Below, piece after piece: positions 53,861 through 63,665 of a stretch of 64,000 nt of DNA; within the stretch, counting starts at the first letter, position 1, and each line of letters opens with the position of its first letter. The translations under genes were made by a program, and so were the position numbers. This stretch comes from Photobacterium obscurum (GTDB lineage: Bacteria; Pseudomonadota; Gammaproteobacteria; Enterobacterales; Vibrionaceae): positions 62,001 to 126,000 of the forward strand of contig NZ_JAKRRW010000014.1 of the NCBI RefSeq assembly GCF_026191635.1, given 5' to 3'. Below the pieces are notes generated by a model. That model was not told the origin of the DNA and did not search any database. It saw nothing but the letters and a program-made list of their open reading frames with translations.

Positions 53861-55777
53861 TTAGAGCTTAAACGTGCCCACCATATCGTCCAGACGCTTT
53901 GATAGCTCGCGCAGTTCCTGGCTTGAATGTGCCAGTTCCGTTGCCGTATCGGCCGTACGCTGGGTGGTTTCGTTGATTTCCTCGATGTTGCAGTTGATGT
54001 CGTTGACGACCGTCGACTGCTCTTCGGTGGCTGTTGCAACCTGGGTATTCATATCGGAGATCAGGGTGATGCGATCGGCGATCGATACCAGAGCACCAGA
54101 CGCTTCATCGGCAGCGGATACGCCGTCAGAGGTCAGATGGCGGCTTTGAACCATTGCGTTTACCGCATCGCTGGCTTCTTCCTGCAGGCGGTTGATCATG
54201 GTTTGGATTTCGTTGGTAGATTCAGACGCTCGGCTAGCAAGATTGCGCACCTCATCGGCAACCACCGCAAAACCACGGCCTTGCTCGCCTGCGCGGGCGG
54301 CTTCAATAGCGGCGTTCAGTGCCAGCAGGTTAGTTTGCTCTGAAATACCACGGATGGTATCTAGAATGCTGCCAATGGCCTGGGTATTGTTGGCCAGCGA
54401 TTCAATCACTTCACTGACCTGAGTGACGTCATTTGACAGCTGGTTGATACTGTCTCGTGCCTGACCTACCACTGTCTGGCCACTTTGGGTTTCGTTTTCG
54501 GCATTATGGGCCGCTTCGGCAGCCTGGGCGGCATTGCCGGCAATTTCATTTACCGTTGCACCCATCTCGTTGATGGCCGTTACCACCTGAATGGTACGGT
54601 CACGCTGGCTGTGGCTGTTATCCAGTGTCAGCTGCGCCTGAGAGGCGACGGATTCGGCGGCATTGCGTAGCGAGTTGCCGGTTTCGGCGACTTCCTTCAC
54701 CGAGTAGTGGATCTTGCCAATGAAGCTGTTAAAGCCTTCTGACAGCTGGGCGATTTCGTCCTTGCCTTCGATATCAATGCGATGGCGCAGGTCGCCTTCA
54801 CCTTCGCCGAGATCTTTGAAGACTGCAGCCAGACGTTCGATTGGGCGGGTAATGTTGCTACCCAGCCAGACAGCCAGCAAGATGAATACTGCCGCAATAC
54901 CTGCCGTCCAGAACATAATCTGGTTACGGGCCTGGTTCAGGCCGGCAAAAGCTTCCTCTTTGGGCAGTTCGGCAACCACGTACCATTCCATTGACGGGAT
55001 ATAGCTGGTAGCAACGAGTGTTTCTTTTCCATTCACCAAGGACTCTGCGACATTAAAATCATCCTTGCTCAGTAACTGGCGGGCAATATCGGCACCGTAG
55101 AGCTTGTTCAGATCACTGCTACCCATCTTGCTGCTGTCTTTGTGCAGGCGAACCGCACCGCTGGCATCGGTTAGATAGACATAGCCGCTTTGCTCCAGCT
55201 TGAACTGGTTGACGAAGCGGACCATCTCATCCATCGATTTGGATAGGCCGGCCATGCCGCGTCCGTGTAATTGCTGGAAGTTTACAAACAGTTTGACCTC
55301 ACCGTTGGCCTCCTGGAATACATTCAGCATCTTGGCATTGCCGCTGTTGGTGAAGCCAAAGAACCAGCCATCCTGCTGTTGGGTCAGGCGACGCAGAAAG
55401 CCATTCTGATTCCAGTAGTTGCCAGTGGTACGATCAGCAACGGAAGCATCAAACAGATTGTACTGAGTTCTGATATCATTGAGCTGTTGAACCAGTTTAT
55501 CTTCCTGCTGCTGGCTAAGCTTTGTTTCGAACATTTCAGTGATGAAGCGGTTCGTTGCCAGTTGTTGAGCAGCAGATTGAAGCAACGAGACCTCTTTGTC
55601 GATGTTGTTTCGGATCTGCATCAGTGTTGCGGGGAGCTCTGACTCTAGCAGGCGGCTTTCGACAACATCCCGGGCTTGTTTCTGACTAATAACGCCGACG
55701 AGTACTGTTGAGGCGAGCACGGCGAGAATCATCGCCAGGATCAGCTTTTGTTTTATTGTGAACTGGTTGAACTTCAT
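53861..55777 (-). CDS. Methyl-accepting chemotaxis protein with dCache-type sensor
   Basis: This 638-residue receptor has a first membrane helix (about 10-30), a large periplasmic domain of about 250 residues (probably dCache, from its length and [18 protein letters not shown] and [18 protein letters not shown]), a second helix (about 284-304), a HAMP domain (about 305-360), and the cytoplasmic signalling hairpin. The conserved tip [35 protein letters not shown] is intact. No C-terminal CheR-binding pentapeptide is seen (it ends DDMVGTFKL). The ligand cannot be predicted. It stands alone, divergent from the patatin gene. Confidence 0.92.
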   Translation of the reverse strand: MKFNQFTIKQKLILAMILAVLASTVLVGVISQKQARDVVESRLLESELPATLMQIRNNIDKEVSLLQSAAQQLATNRFITEMFETKLSQQQEDKLVQQLNDIRTQYNLFDASVADRTTGNYWNQNGFLRRLTQQQDGWFFGFTNSGNAKMLNVFQEANGEVKLFVNFQQLHGRGMAGLSKSMDEMVRFVNQFKLEQSGYVYLTDASGAVRLHKDSSKMGSSDLNKLYGADIARQLLSKDDFNVAESLVNGKETLVATSYIPSMEWYVVAELPKEEAFAGLNQARNQIMFWTAGIAAVFILLAVWLGSNITRPIERLAAVFKDLGEGEGDLRHRIDIEGKDEIAQLSEGFNSFIGKIHYSVKEVAETGNSLRNAAESVASQAQLTLDNSHSQRDRTIQVVTAINEMGATVNEIAGNAAQAAEAAHNAENETQSGQTVVGQARDSINQLSNDVTQVSEVIESLANNTQAIGSILDTIRGISEQTNLLALNAAIEAARAGEQGRGFAVVADEVRNLASRASESTNEIQTMINRLQEEASDAVNAMVQSRHLTSDGVSAADEASGALVSIADRITLISDMNTQVATATEEQSTVVNDINCNIEEINETTQRTADTATELAHSSQELRELSKRLDDMVGTFKL

Positions 55778-55803
55778 AATGCTAACTGCTTATAGATATA
55801 GTA

Positions 55804-55824
55804 ATGAACGAGTTGTTCGTTCAT
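55804..55824. promoter_or_regulatory. Perfect palindrome between divergent chemoreceptor and patatin genes
   Basis: ATGAACGA and TCGTTCAT are perfect 8-bp inverted arms around GTTGT. Length and symmetry resemble operators of TetR-type regulators, but no regulator gene is nearby. As RNA it could also form a hairpin before the patatin start. Confidence 0.5.
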
Positions 55825-55838
55825 GGATAAAGTAACCA

Positions 55839-58142
55839 ATGACCCAGTTAAGGCCATCAGTGAATAATCTTCCTTCTAGTGTTTATCTGCCGATCCGTTA
55901 CATAACTTTAGTGACAATGATCACATTGCTGATGATAAGTTACTCATCAAGCGTTTTAGCCTCCGACAGGCCGAAAGTCGGTGTCGTGCTCGGGGGGGGG
56001 GGGGCGAAAGGTGCCGCCCATGTCGGGGTCCTTAAGGCATTGGAAGATATGCAGATTCCCGTTGATTATATTGTTGGTACCAGTATGGGGGCCTATGTTG
56101 GCGGCCTGTATGCCACGGGTATGAGTGCCGATGAAATCGAGGCGCTGTTGATTACCGAGGACTGGGAGAGCGGCTATACAGACCGGGTCAAACGAAGCGA
56201 TCGCAGGGTACGGGAAAAGCAGCAGGAGGACCGGTTTCAGATCAATAGTGAAATCGGGTTTGAGCTGTGGGAGCTAAAAGTGCCGAAAGGTTTTGTTCAG
56301 GGGCAGACGATGGGAGAGCTCCTGCGTTCGACCTCAGGTAATCTGCCGGCGATGGCGAGTTTTGATCAGTTGGCCATTCCATTCCGGGCTGTTGCGACGG
56401 ATATTGAAAATCTAGAACCTGTCGTCCTCGATAAAGGGGATCTGGCGGAAGCTATGCAGGCCAGTATGTCTATCCCCGGTGTGCTGCCACCGATGGAGCT
56501 GGGGGATAAATTACTGGTTGACGGTGGGATCACCAATAATTTGCCCGTTTCTGTCGTTAAAGAGATGGGCGCAGATATTGTTATTGCGGTTGATATCAGC
56601 AATGAGTTCAAAACTCGTAACGAGCTCGACAACTATTTTGCAGTAATGGATCAGCTGACGGATTTCATGGTACGTGATAATGCGACTCGGCAGGTTAAGT
56701 TACTGACGGATAAGGATATATTAATCCGTCCGAATATTCGCGGGATCAAAACTAATGACTTTCAGCGAATGCCTGAGGCATTCGAAAGCGGCTATGCGAC
56801 GACGATGGCGCTTGATGAGCAGTTGAAAGTACTGGGAAAGTCAATCTGGTATCAGGATTATATCGATCACAAGCAGCGACAGCGCCGCAGCCTCAATTAT
56901 CTTGATGAGATCAGGGTCGATGATATTCAGTTGGTTAACCACAGCCATTATTCCGACCAGGTGCTGCTTGATCGGTTGGCGCTGGAGTCTGGAACCATGA
57001 TTAGCTCTGAAGAGCTGGCGGAAAGTGTACGCAACTTGTATGCGCTGGATCGCTTTGAACGTGTTGATTACCGGATTCAGAGTGAAGCGGGTAAAAATGT
57101 TGTTTTGCTCGATGTTAAAGAGAAGAGCTGGGGGCCGAACTTCATCGATTTGCGTTTTGCTTTGGAAGATGACTTCGAGAATAGTACTGACTACTCAATG
57201 GGGCTGGCATTTAATGTCACCGGCCTTAGCCAGGCGGGGGCAGAGTGGCGCACTGAGTTGGAATATGGCTCTGATACCCGGATTGCCACAGGCTTGTATC
57301 TGCCGTTTATCAAGGATCAGGAGTGGTTCAGTCTGATTTCGGCAGAGTATAAGCTTGCCGACAAGAATATAACAGGCTTCAATGATGAACCGAGCCTAGA
57401 AACGATTGATGACTTTCTGCCAGCTTCGTTTACTGATACCACCTTTGATACCTCTTTTGGCTGGCAGCCTGAGCTATGGCATGAGATTAGGCTGGGCTTT
57501 CGCTATATTTATGGCATAACTGAGTTCCCGGGTATTCTCGATATTGGTAATGAAACGAGGAAAAGTCGGGTCGGTTATGTTCGCTATAGCCTTGATACAC
57601 TTGATGATTTTACCTTGCCTAAACGGGGCAACCTGTTCCAGATAGAAGTCGCTGCATCCGATGACCGTGTTGAGTTTTCGGGCATTGAGAGTACGGATTT
57701 TGCTTTTCATCTTGATGCAAAATGGAAAGGGGCCTATACCTTTGGTGATCATACTCTGATGGGGAAAGCTGAGGTTGGGCGTATTAAGTCAGATTTTGAT
57801 TTGCGGCTTGATCCCAAAGAAATCGGCGGCTTTTTGAATCTATCCGGTATCCCCAAAAACAGTATGTCGGGTAACAACAAACTGTTTTCGGCCATGGTTT
57901 ATCGCTATCACTTGCTGGATCAGGATTTCGGTTTGTTTAAGTCGACAGTGTATATCGGCAGTTCCTTGGAATGGGGCGGGGTCTATAACAACGAGGATAT
58001 TCCGTTTGACGAGGCACCGCTGTACTTTGCCGGTAGTCTGTTCAGCGGTATCACCACCCCGTTCGGCCCGTTGATTGTCGCTTACGGCCAGACGGAGCAG
58101 AACAATAGCGCCTTCTATTTATTCTTCGGCGGGGCACTGTAG
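55839..58142 (+). CDS. PlpD-like patatin-domain outer-membrane protein (type Vd autotransporter)
   Basis: The 767-residue protein has a hydrophobic signal region (about 22-42), then a patatin lipase domain with the glycine oxyanion loop LGGGGAKG (52-55 are glycines), the nucleophile elbow GTSMG (Ser82) and the Asp of DGG (Asp228). A POTRA-like segment (about 360-440) leads to a C-terminal 16-strand-type beta-barrel of the surface-antigen/Omp85 class ending FYLFFGGAL. This is the layout of Pseudomonas PlpD. Four glycine codons plus the next base form 13 G in a row, so single-base slippage would truncate the protein. The ATG at 55839 has no clear ribosome-binding site; a start near 55914 is possible. 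Confidence 0.9.
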   Translation: MTQLRPSVNNLPSSVYLPIRYITLVTMITLLMISYSSSVLASDRPKVGVVLGGGGAKGAAHVGVLKALEDMQIPVDYIVGTSMGAYVGGLYATGMSADEIEALLITEDWESGYTDRVKRSDRRVREKQQEDRFQINSEIGFELWELKVPKGFVQGQTMGELLRSTSGNLPAMASFDQLAIPFRAVATDIENLEPVVLDKGDLAEAMQASMSIPGVLPPMELGDKLLVDGGITNNLPVSVVKEMGADIVIAVDISNEFKTRNELDNYFAVMDQLTDFMVRDNATRQVKLLTDKDILIRPNIRGIKTNDFQRMPEAFESGYATTMALDEQLKVLGKSIWYQDYIDHKQRQRRSLNYLDEIRVDDIQLVNHSHYSDQVLLDRLALESGTMISSEELAESVRNLYALDRFERVDYRIQSEAGKNVVLLDVKEKSWGPNFIDLRFALEDDFENSTDYSMGLAFNVTGLSQAGAEWRTELEYGSDTRIATGLYLPFIKDQEWFSLISAEYKLADKNITGFNDEPSLETIDDFLPASFTDTTFDTSFGWQPELWHEIRLGFRYIYGITEFPGILDIGNETRKSRVGYVRYSLDTLDDFTLPKRGNLFQIEVAASDDRVEFSGIESTDFAFHLDAKWKGAYTFGDHTLMGKAEVGRIKSDFDLRLDPKEIGGFLNLSGIPKNSMSGNNKLFSAMVYRYHLLDQDFGLFKSTVYIGSSLEWGGVYNNEDIPFDEAPLYFAGSLFSGITTPFGPLIVAYGQTEQNNSAFYLFFGGAL
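55992..56004 (+). repeat. Homopolymer of 13 G inside the patatin active-site loop
   Basis: Thirteen G in a row run from the first base of the codon for Gly52 to the first base of the Ala56 codon. Reading frame is intact at this length. A gain or loss of one or two G shifts the frame after residue 55. The patatin glycine motif could be encoded with any GGN codons, so the pure G run is not required by the protein. Confidence 0.95.
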
Positions 58143-58223
58143 TGGCAATAGGTATAGCCTAAAGTCGTAGTGTGGTACGTCATAATTATGCTGAAAGTGT
58201 GAATGTTGTAAAAAGAGGGTGGA

Positions 58224-58252
58224 TTTTAATTTTAAGTTAAAAATGCTATGCT
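58224..58252 (+). promoter_or_regulatory. Candidate promoter of acnB
   Basis: TGC-TATGCT at 58244-58252 is an extended -10 element. The -35 position 17 bases upstream is TTTTAA, weak, as allowed for extended -10 promoters. The leader would be about 130 bases. Confidence 0.5.
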
Positions 58253-58350
58253 GGCTGAACGGTTTTGGTCTCTTCTGCGCGTATTTAGCTCTGAATTCAT
58301 GGAATAATACGGCGCGCATTGAATGAAGAGATCAATCACTTCCAAGGATG

Positions 58351-58368
58351 TTTGGCCATTAGGCCAAA
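58351..58368 (+). other. Hairpin next to the acnB ribosome-binding site
   Basis: TTTGGCC and GGCCAAA form a perfect 7-bp stem with loop ATTA. It ends 9 bases before the GAGGA that serves acnB and has no U-run, so it is more likely a leader control element than a terminator. Confidence 0.55.
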
Positions 58369-58389
58369 CCGAAATAAGAGGAATATGTC

Positions 58390-60987
58390 GTGCTTGAAGC
58401 CTACCGTAAACACGTCGAAGAGCGTGCTGCAGAAGGAGTTGTTGCGAAACCACTCGATGCCGAGCAGGTTGCCGCTCTGGTTGAGCTACTGAAAAATCCA
58501 CCAGCGGGTGAAGAAGCCTTCCTGCTTGATCTATTAGAAAACCGTATTCCCCCAGGTGTAGACGAAGCGGCCTATGTAAAAGCCGGTTTCCTGGCTGCAC
58601 TAACCAAAGGTGAGGCTAGCTCACCGATTGTCAGCAAAGAAAAAGCAGCCGAGTTATTAGGCACTATGCAGGGTGGTTACAACATTGAGCCACTGATCTC
58701 CCTACTTGATGATGCGGAACTTGCCCCTATTGCGGTCAACGCGCTTTCCCATACCTTGCTGATGTTTGATGCATTCTATGACGTGGAAGAGAAAGCCAAG
58801 GCGGGCAACGAGTTTGCCAAGCAGGTGATCCAGTCATGGGCTGATGCTGAGTGGTTCCTGTCTAAGCCAGAGCTGGCAGAAAAAATCACTTTGACCGTAT
58901 TTAAGGTAACTGGCGAGACAAACACCGATGACTTGTCTCCGGCACCGGATGCCTGGTCGCGTCCAGATATCCCGCTTCATGCCTTGGCAATGTTGAAAAA
59001 TGACCGTGACGGTATTAAACCAGATCAGCATGGTTCCATTGGCCCGGTTAACCAAATTGAAGCTCTGAAAACAAAAGGCCACCAGCTGGTCTACGTTGGT
59101 GATGTTGTCGGTACCGGTTCATCGCGTAAGTCGGCGACGAACTCCGTGCTGTGGTTTATGGGGGATGATATCCCATATGTACCAAACAAGCGTGCCGGTG
59201 GCTATGTGCTGGGCGGTAAGATCGCGCCAATCTTCTTCAATACCATGGAGGATGCCGGCGCACTGCCTATCGAAGTGGATGTTACTGCGCTGAACATGGG
59301 CGATGTGATTGACGTTTACCCGTTCAAAGGTGAAGTGCGTCGCCACGACACTGACGAAGTGGTATCGACGTTTACCCTGAAGACCGACGTACTGATCGAC
59401 GAAGTGCGTGCCGGTGGCCGTATTCCGCTGATCATCGGCCGCGGCCTGACAGACCGGGCACGCCAGTCGCTAGGCTTGCCGTCTTCTGAGGTTTTCCGTC
59501 GCCCTGGTGCGGTTGAAGATACCGGTAAGGGCTACAGCCTTGCGCAGAAGATGGTCGGTAAGGCATGTGGTGTCGAAGGCGTTCGTCCTGGTACTTATTG
59601 CGAGCCTAAAATGACCACTGTCGGCTCCCAGGATACTACCGGCCCGATGACCCGTGACGAACTGAAAGATTTGGCCTGCCTTGGCTTCTCGGCAGAGCTG
59701 ACCATGCAGTCTTTCTGTCATACCTCGGCCTATCCGAAACCAATCGATGTAAATACTCATCACACATTGCCTGATTTCATCATGAACCGTGGTGGTGTTG
59801 CATTGCGTCCGGGCGATGGTGTTATTCACTCTTGGCTAAACCGTATGCTGCTGCCTGATACTGTCGGTACCGGTGGTGACTCGCATACCCGTTTTCCTCT
59901 GGGGATTTCATTCCCTGCGGGCTCTGGGCTGGTGGCATTTGCCGCTGCAACAGGGGTGATGCCGCTTGATATGCCTGAATCTATTTTGGTTCGCTTTAAA
60001 GGTGATATGCAGGAAGGGATCACCCTGCGTGATTTGGTTCATGCCATTCCTTACTATGCGATTCAACAGGGTCTACTGACAGTTGAGAAAGCAGGCAAGA
60101 TCAACGAATTTTCTGGCCGCGTACTGGAAATCGAAGGGGTTGAGCACCTGACGGTCGAGCAGGCATTTGAGCTTTCAGATGCATCGGCTGAACGAAGCGC
60201 TGCCGGTTGTACGGTGAAGCTGTCTGAAGACTCGATTGCCGAGTACCTCAACTCTAACATCGTGATGCTGAAGTGGATGATCGCCGAAGGTTACGGTGAC
60301 CGCCGTACTATCGAGCGTCGTATCACTGCAATGGAAGAGTGGCTGGCCAATCCTGAGCTGATGGAAGCGGATAAAGATGCTGAGTACGCTCATGTGATCG
60401 AGATTGATCTGGCTGATATCAAAGAGCCGATCCTTTGTGCGCCGAACGATCCGGACGATGCGCGCTTGCTGTCTGATGTTCAGGGAACTGAAATCGACGA
60501 AGTGTTTATTGGCTCTTGTATGACCAACATCGGTCACTTCCGCGCGGCGGGCAAGCTACTTGAGAAGTTCGGTGGTCAGCTAGATACCCGCCTGTGGGTA
60601 GCACCGCCAACCAAGATGGATAAAGATCAGCTAACGGAAGAAGGGTACTACGGTATCTTTGGTCGTGCCGGGGTGCGTATCGAAACTCCGGGCTGTTCGC
60701 TATGTATGGGTAACCAGGCGCGTGTTGCAGATAAATCGACAGTCATGTCGACTTCGACCCGTAATTTCCCGAACCGTCTGGGTACCGGTGCCAATGTTTA
60801 CCTGTCCTCGGCTGAACTGGCTGCCGTTGGTGCGATTCTTGGCCGTATCCCGACCAAGGAAGAGTATCTGGAGTATGCCAAGCAGATCGATGCTACGGCG
60901 GCTGATACCTACCGTTACCTGAACTTCCACCGTATGGATAGTTACACAAAGAAAGCGGATGATGTGATTATTCAGGCTGCGGTTTAG
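58390..60987 (+). CDS. acnB: Bifunctional aconitate hydratase 2/2-methylisocitrate dehydratase AcnB
   Basis: AcnB is the main aconitase of the citric acid cycle and, as apoprotein in E. coli, binds its own mRNA. The 865 residues match the E. coli length, with an N-terminal HEAT-like domain (about 1-160), the swivel domain, and the cluster domain holding the [4Fe-4S] ligands Cys710 ([10 protein letters not shown]), Cys769 and Cys772 (PGCSLCMGN). The start codon is GTG, 7 bases after GAGGA; the next residues [16 protein letters not shown] match the family N-terminus, which supports it. Confidence 0.97.
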   Translation: MLEAYRKHVEERAAEGVVAKPLDAEQVAALVELLKNPPAGEEAFLLDLLENRIPPGVDEAAYVKAGFLAALTKGEASSPIVSKEKAAELLGTMQGGYNIEPLISLLDDAELAPIAVNALSHTLLMFDAFYDVEEKAKAGNEFAKQVIQSWADAEWFLSKPELAEKITLTVFKVTGETNTDDLSPAPDAWSRPDIPLHALAMLKNDRDGIKPDQHGSIGPVNQIEALKTKGHQLVYVGDVVGTGSSRKSATNSVLWFMGDDIPYVPNKRAGGYVLGGKIAPIFFNTMEDAGALPIEVDVTALNMGDVIDVYPFKGEVRRHDTDEVVSTFTLKTDVLIDEVRAGGRIPLIIGRGLTDRARQSLGLPSSEVFRRPGAVEDTGKGYSLAQKMVGKACGVEGVRPGTYCEPKMTTVGSQDTTGPMTRDELKDLACLGFSAELTMQSFCHTSAYPKPIDVNTHHTLPDFIMNRGGVALRPGDGVIHSWLNRMLLPDTVGTGGDSHTRFPLGISFPAGSGLVAFAAATGVMPLDMPESILVRFKGDMQEGITLRDLVHAIPYYAIQQGLLTVEKAGKINEFSGRVLEIEGVEHLTVEQAFELSDASAERSAAGCTVKLSEDSIAEYLNSNIVMLKWMIAEGYGDRRTIERRITAMEEWLANPELMEADKDAEYAHVIEIDLADIKEPILCAPNDPDDARLLSDVQGTEIDEVFIGSCMTNIGHFRAAGKLLEKFGGQLDTRLWVAPPTKMDKDQLTEEGYYGIFGRAGVRIETPGCSLCMGNQARVADKSTVMSTSTRNFPNRLGTGANVYLSSAELAAVGAILGRIPTKEEYLEYAKQIDATAADTYRYLNFHRMDSYTKKADDVIIQAAV

Positions 60988-60991
60988 GAGC

Positions 60992-61116
60992 CGGAAGAAC
61001 AGGTTCTGGAAAAAGCAGGACCTAGGTAAGCAGAATAGTCGTCTTTCAATATAAAAAGGGGTAAGTCAGCTTTTGACTTACCCCTTTCTTTAACTAAATT
61101 TTGTAGATCCTAGAAA
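60992..61116. repeat. CTAG-type element pieces between acnB and glxK
   Basis: GGAAGAACAGGTTCT (60993-61007) and GGACCTAGGTAAGCAG (61018-61033) match the wording of elements after lpdA and before ampD. A short TAGATCCTAGAAAC piece lies at 61104-61117. The terminator sits between the pieces. Confidence 0.75.
61055..61090. terminator. Bidirectional terminator between acnB and glxK
   Basis: AAAGGGGTAAGTCA and TGACTTACCCCTTT form a perfect 14-bp stem around loop GCTTT, with T-rich tails in both directions. It serves the converging genes. Confidence 0.93.
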
Positions 61117-61119
61117 CAG

Positions 61120-62256
61120 TTACCGCTTTCCTACCGTCAGCATTGCCGCGACATTGCGTGCAGTCATCTGGACATTAAATGCGGCTTCTTCCAGTGCATC
61201 GCTCAGTACCATCGCACGAGGCACGACGCTAAATACTGCATCAATACCATGGTCGTAAACCACGTCGCAGTCATCGGACAGGCAGCCGGCAATACCAATA
61301 ACCGGGGTGTGGAACTTCTTGGCGGTACGGGCTACGCCAATCGGTGTCTTGCCGTGAATCGTCTGGCTATCGATACGCCCCTCGCCGGTGATTACCAGAT
61401 CCGCGTCGGCGACAACTTCCGTTAGGTTGACCGCATCCATCACAATGTCGATCCCCGGGCGAAGGCTGGCATCCAGTAGGCCAAGCAGTGCGGCACCCAA
61501 GCCGCCCGCGGCTCCGGCTCCGGCCATCTCTTTGATATCGCGATCCTGCTGGATTCGGATCACCTCCGCATAATGGGCAAGGTTGGCATCAAGTTGTTTG
61601 ACCATCTCAGCCGTCGCGCCTTTCTGCGGGCCAAATACCTGCGAAGCACCTTTCGGGCCGCACAGTGGATTATCGACATCACAGGCAACTTCAAGTTTGA
61701 TTTTTGCCAGGCGAGGGTCGATATCGCTGGTATCAATATGCGCCAGGCGCGCCAGTTCACCACCGCCAAAGCCAAGCTCGTTGCCATCGGTATCCTGCAG
61801 CTTGATGCCGAGCGCCTGAGCCATCCCGATACCGCCGTCATTGGTTGCGCTGCCGCCAATGCCGACAATAATATGTTCAACCCCGCTATCGAGAGCCGCC
61901 TTGATCAGCTCACCGGTACCGAAAGTCGTGGTGAGCAGCGGGTTACGCTGTTCTGGCGTAACCAGATGCAGGCCGGAAGCGGCGGCCATTTCGATGATCG
62001 CGGTTTTGCCGTCACCCATCAGGCCGTAGAAGCCGTCGACGGGCTCGCCTAGCGGCCCGGTTACACGGCATTCGATGACTGTTCCGTCGGTGGCATCAAC
62101 CAGTGACTGTACGGTGCCTTCACCGCCATCGGCCATTGGCAGCTTGTGGTATTCCGCGTCAGGCAGAACCTGACGGAAGCCGGCTTCGATTGCTGTGGCA
62201 ACTTCCATTGCCGTTAGGCTTTCTTTATATGAATCTGGAGCAATAATAATTTTCAT
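61120..62256 (-). CDS. glxK: Glycerate 2-kinase (GlxK/GarK family)
   Basis: This enzyme phosphorylates D-glycerate to 2-phosphoglycerate, feeding glycolysis. The 378-residue protein shows MKIIIAPDSYKESLTAMEVA, LPMADGGEGTVQSLVDAT and VGIGGSATNDGG, the hallmarks of the family. It lies 12 bases after a GntP-type permease gene, beyond which a CdaR-type regulator is encoded, a set also seen in Haemophilus. E. coli has two such kinases, garK and glxK; I cannot separate them here, so the symbol is nominal. Confidence 0.93.
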   Translation of the reverse strand: MKIIIAPDSYKESLTAMEVATAIEAGFRQVLPDAEYHKLPMADGGEGTVQSLVDATDGTVIECRVTGPLGEPVDGFYGLMGDGKTAIIEMAAASGLHLVTPEQRNPLLTTTFGTGELIKAALDSGVEHIIVGIGGSATNDGGIGMAQALGIKLQDTDGNELGFGGGELARLAHIDTSDIDPRLAKIKLEVACDVDNPLCGPKGASQVFGPQKGATAEMVKQLDANLAHYAEVIRIQQDRDIKEMAGAGAAGGLGAALLGLLDASLRPGIDIVMDAVNLTEVVADADLVITGEGRIDSQTIHGKTPIGVARTAKKFHTPVIGIAGCLSDDCDVVYDHGIDAVFSVVPRAMVLSDALEEAAFNVQMTARNVAAMLTVGKR

Positions 62257-62268
62257 GTTGAGAACCTC

Positions 62269-63537
62269 TTAGACGAACAGGCCGAAGACACCGAAGATTA
62301 GGGTTGAGACGGTGGCGATCATCAGGCCGACAGCAGACTCGTAAGGAATAAGTTTCAAGCGCTCTTTAATATCCATGTGTACGGCACCGCCTGTCGCATG
62401 GAAGAAGCTACCGTGTGGCATATGGTCCATAACCGTTGCGCCGGCATGGATCATTGCAGCACCGGCCAGAGCAGGCACACCGAGCTCTAGAATAGTGTGG
62501 CTGAATACGCTGGCGGCAACTGCAGTACCGGCGGTGGTCGAGGCGGTAGCCAGTGCCATCATCGAGCCAGAGATAGGTGCCAGCAGGTAAGACGGCAGGC
62601 CAGAAGCGGTCAGTACATCAATCAGACCGTCTTTCAGGCCCGAGTTGGCAATGATGCCGGCAAGAGTACCGGTACCAAGAAGCATCACGGCAACCGGCGC
62701 CATCCGGGTCAGGCCTGATACCGCAAAATGGTTGGCATCACGGAAACGCCCCATGACCAGTGCCCCGACCAAGCCGCCCAGTGGCAGGGCGATAAGCGGG
62801 TCGACATTGAGACCGGCAATTGGGCGCAGCGCCAATAAGGCGATGGCAATCAGCGGGGCGACAATAGAGGCGCCAAAACTCGGCAGGCGGCTATGGTCAA
62901 CAGCAACCACTTCGTGGGCTTCTACCTTGCTGCCTTTGTTAACCAATTTCTTGGCAATGATATAGGCCAGTGCCATGCCGAACAGGCCTGGGATCACGCC
63001 GGCGGCCATGACCGAGGTCAGCGGGACATTGAAGGCATCAGCGGCCGCAATGGCGTTAGGGTTCGGCGACATTACGTTACCGGCCTTACCACCACCGATC
63101 ATTGCCAGCAGGATCGCCATTTTCGACAAGTCGGCACGGCGGGCGATAGCCAGTGCAATTGGTGCAACAGTGATGACGGCAACGTCGACGAAGACACCGA
63201 CTGCGGTCAGGATCATGGTTGCTACTGCCAGTGCCAGCAAGGCTCGGGTTTCGCCGACCTTTTTCACAATGGTTTCGGCAATAGAAGTCGCAGCCCCTGA
63301 TTCAATGAGCACACCGGCCAGAACACCTGCGGCAAGAATACGCAACACCGCCGTGACAATGCCTTGGGCACCGCCAATCATCAAGTTGACGGTATCAGTA
63401 AGAGAAACGCCACCGACAATACCGCCGACCAGGGCGCCGATGATCATACCGTAGGCGGGTGGGACCTTTTTCAGGATCAGTGAAATTGCGACGATCAGTG
63501 CGGCAAGCGCGCCGAGGGTTGATACTTCTACCATCAT
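62269..63537 (-). CDS. GntP-family organic acid permease, probably for glycerate
   Basis: The 422-residue protein is highly hydrophobic with about 12 membrane helices. It has the GntP-family segments IGGGKAGNVMSPNPNAIAAADAF and DHMPHGSFFHATGGAVHM. Family members import gluconate, glycerate, serine or related acids by proton symport. Because it precedes a glycerate kinase gene by 12 bases and follows cdaR, D-glycerate is the best guess for the substrate. Two ATG codons stand in tandem (63537 and 63534). Confidence 0.88.
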   Translation of the reverse strand: MMVEVSTLGALAALIVAISLILKKVPPAYGMIIGALVGGIVGGVSLTDTVNLMIGGAQGIVTAVLRILAAGVLAGVLIESGAATSIAETIVKKVGETRALLALAVATMILTAVGVFVDVAVITVAPIALAIARRADLSKMAILLAMIGGGKAGNVMSPNPNAIAAADAFNVPLTSVMAAGVIPGLFGMALAYIIAKKLVNKGSKVEAHEVVAVDHSRLPSFGASIVAPLIAIALLALRPIAGLNVDPLIALPLGGLVGALVMGRFRDANHFAVSGLTRMAPVAVMLLGTGTLAGIIANSGLKDGLIDVLTASGLPSYLLAPISGSMMALATASTTAGTAVAASVFSHTILELGVPALAGAAMIHAGATVMDHMPHGSFFHATGGAVHMDIKERLKLIPYESAVGLMIATVSTLIFGVFGLFV

Positions 63538-63638
63538 TCAAACCATTAAAAGTAATACGATAGCGGCAAATGTACTCAGTAATGATGATTGATGCTTTGG
63601 GCGAGGTGACAAATAATTACCACCTCACCATTGGTTTT

Positions 63639-63654
63639 TTGTGCATCTGCACAA
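63639..63654. promoter_or_regulatory. Candidate operator upstream of gntP-glxK
   Basis: TTGTGCA-TC-TGCACAA is a perfect 7+7 palindrome located 12 bases after the cdaR stop and about 100 bases before the permease start. The neighbouring CdaR-type regulator is the natural candidate to bind it. Confidence 0.5.
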
Positions 63655-63665
63655 TTTGGTTTTTT

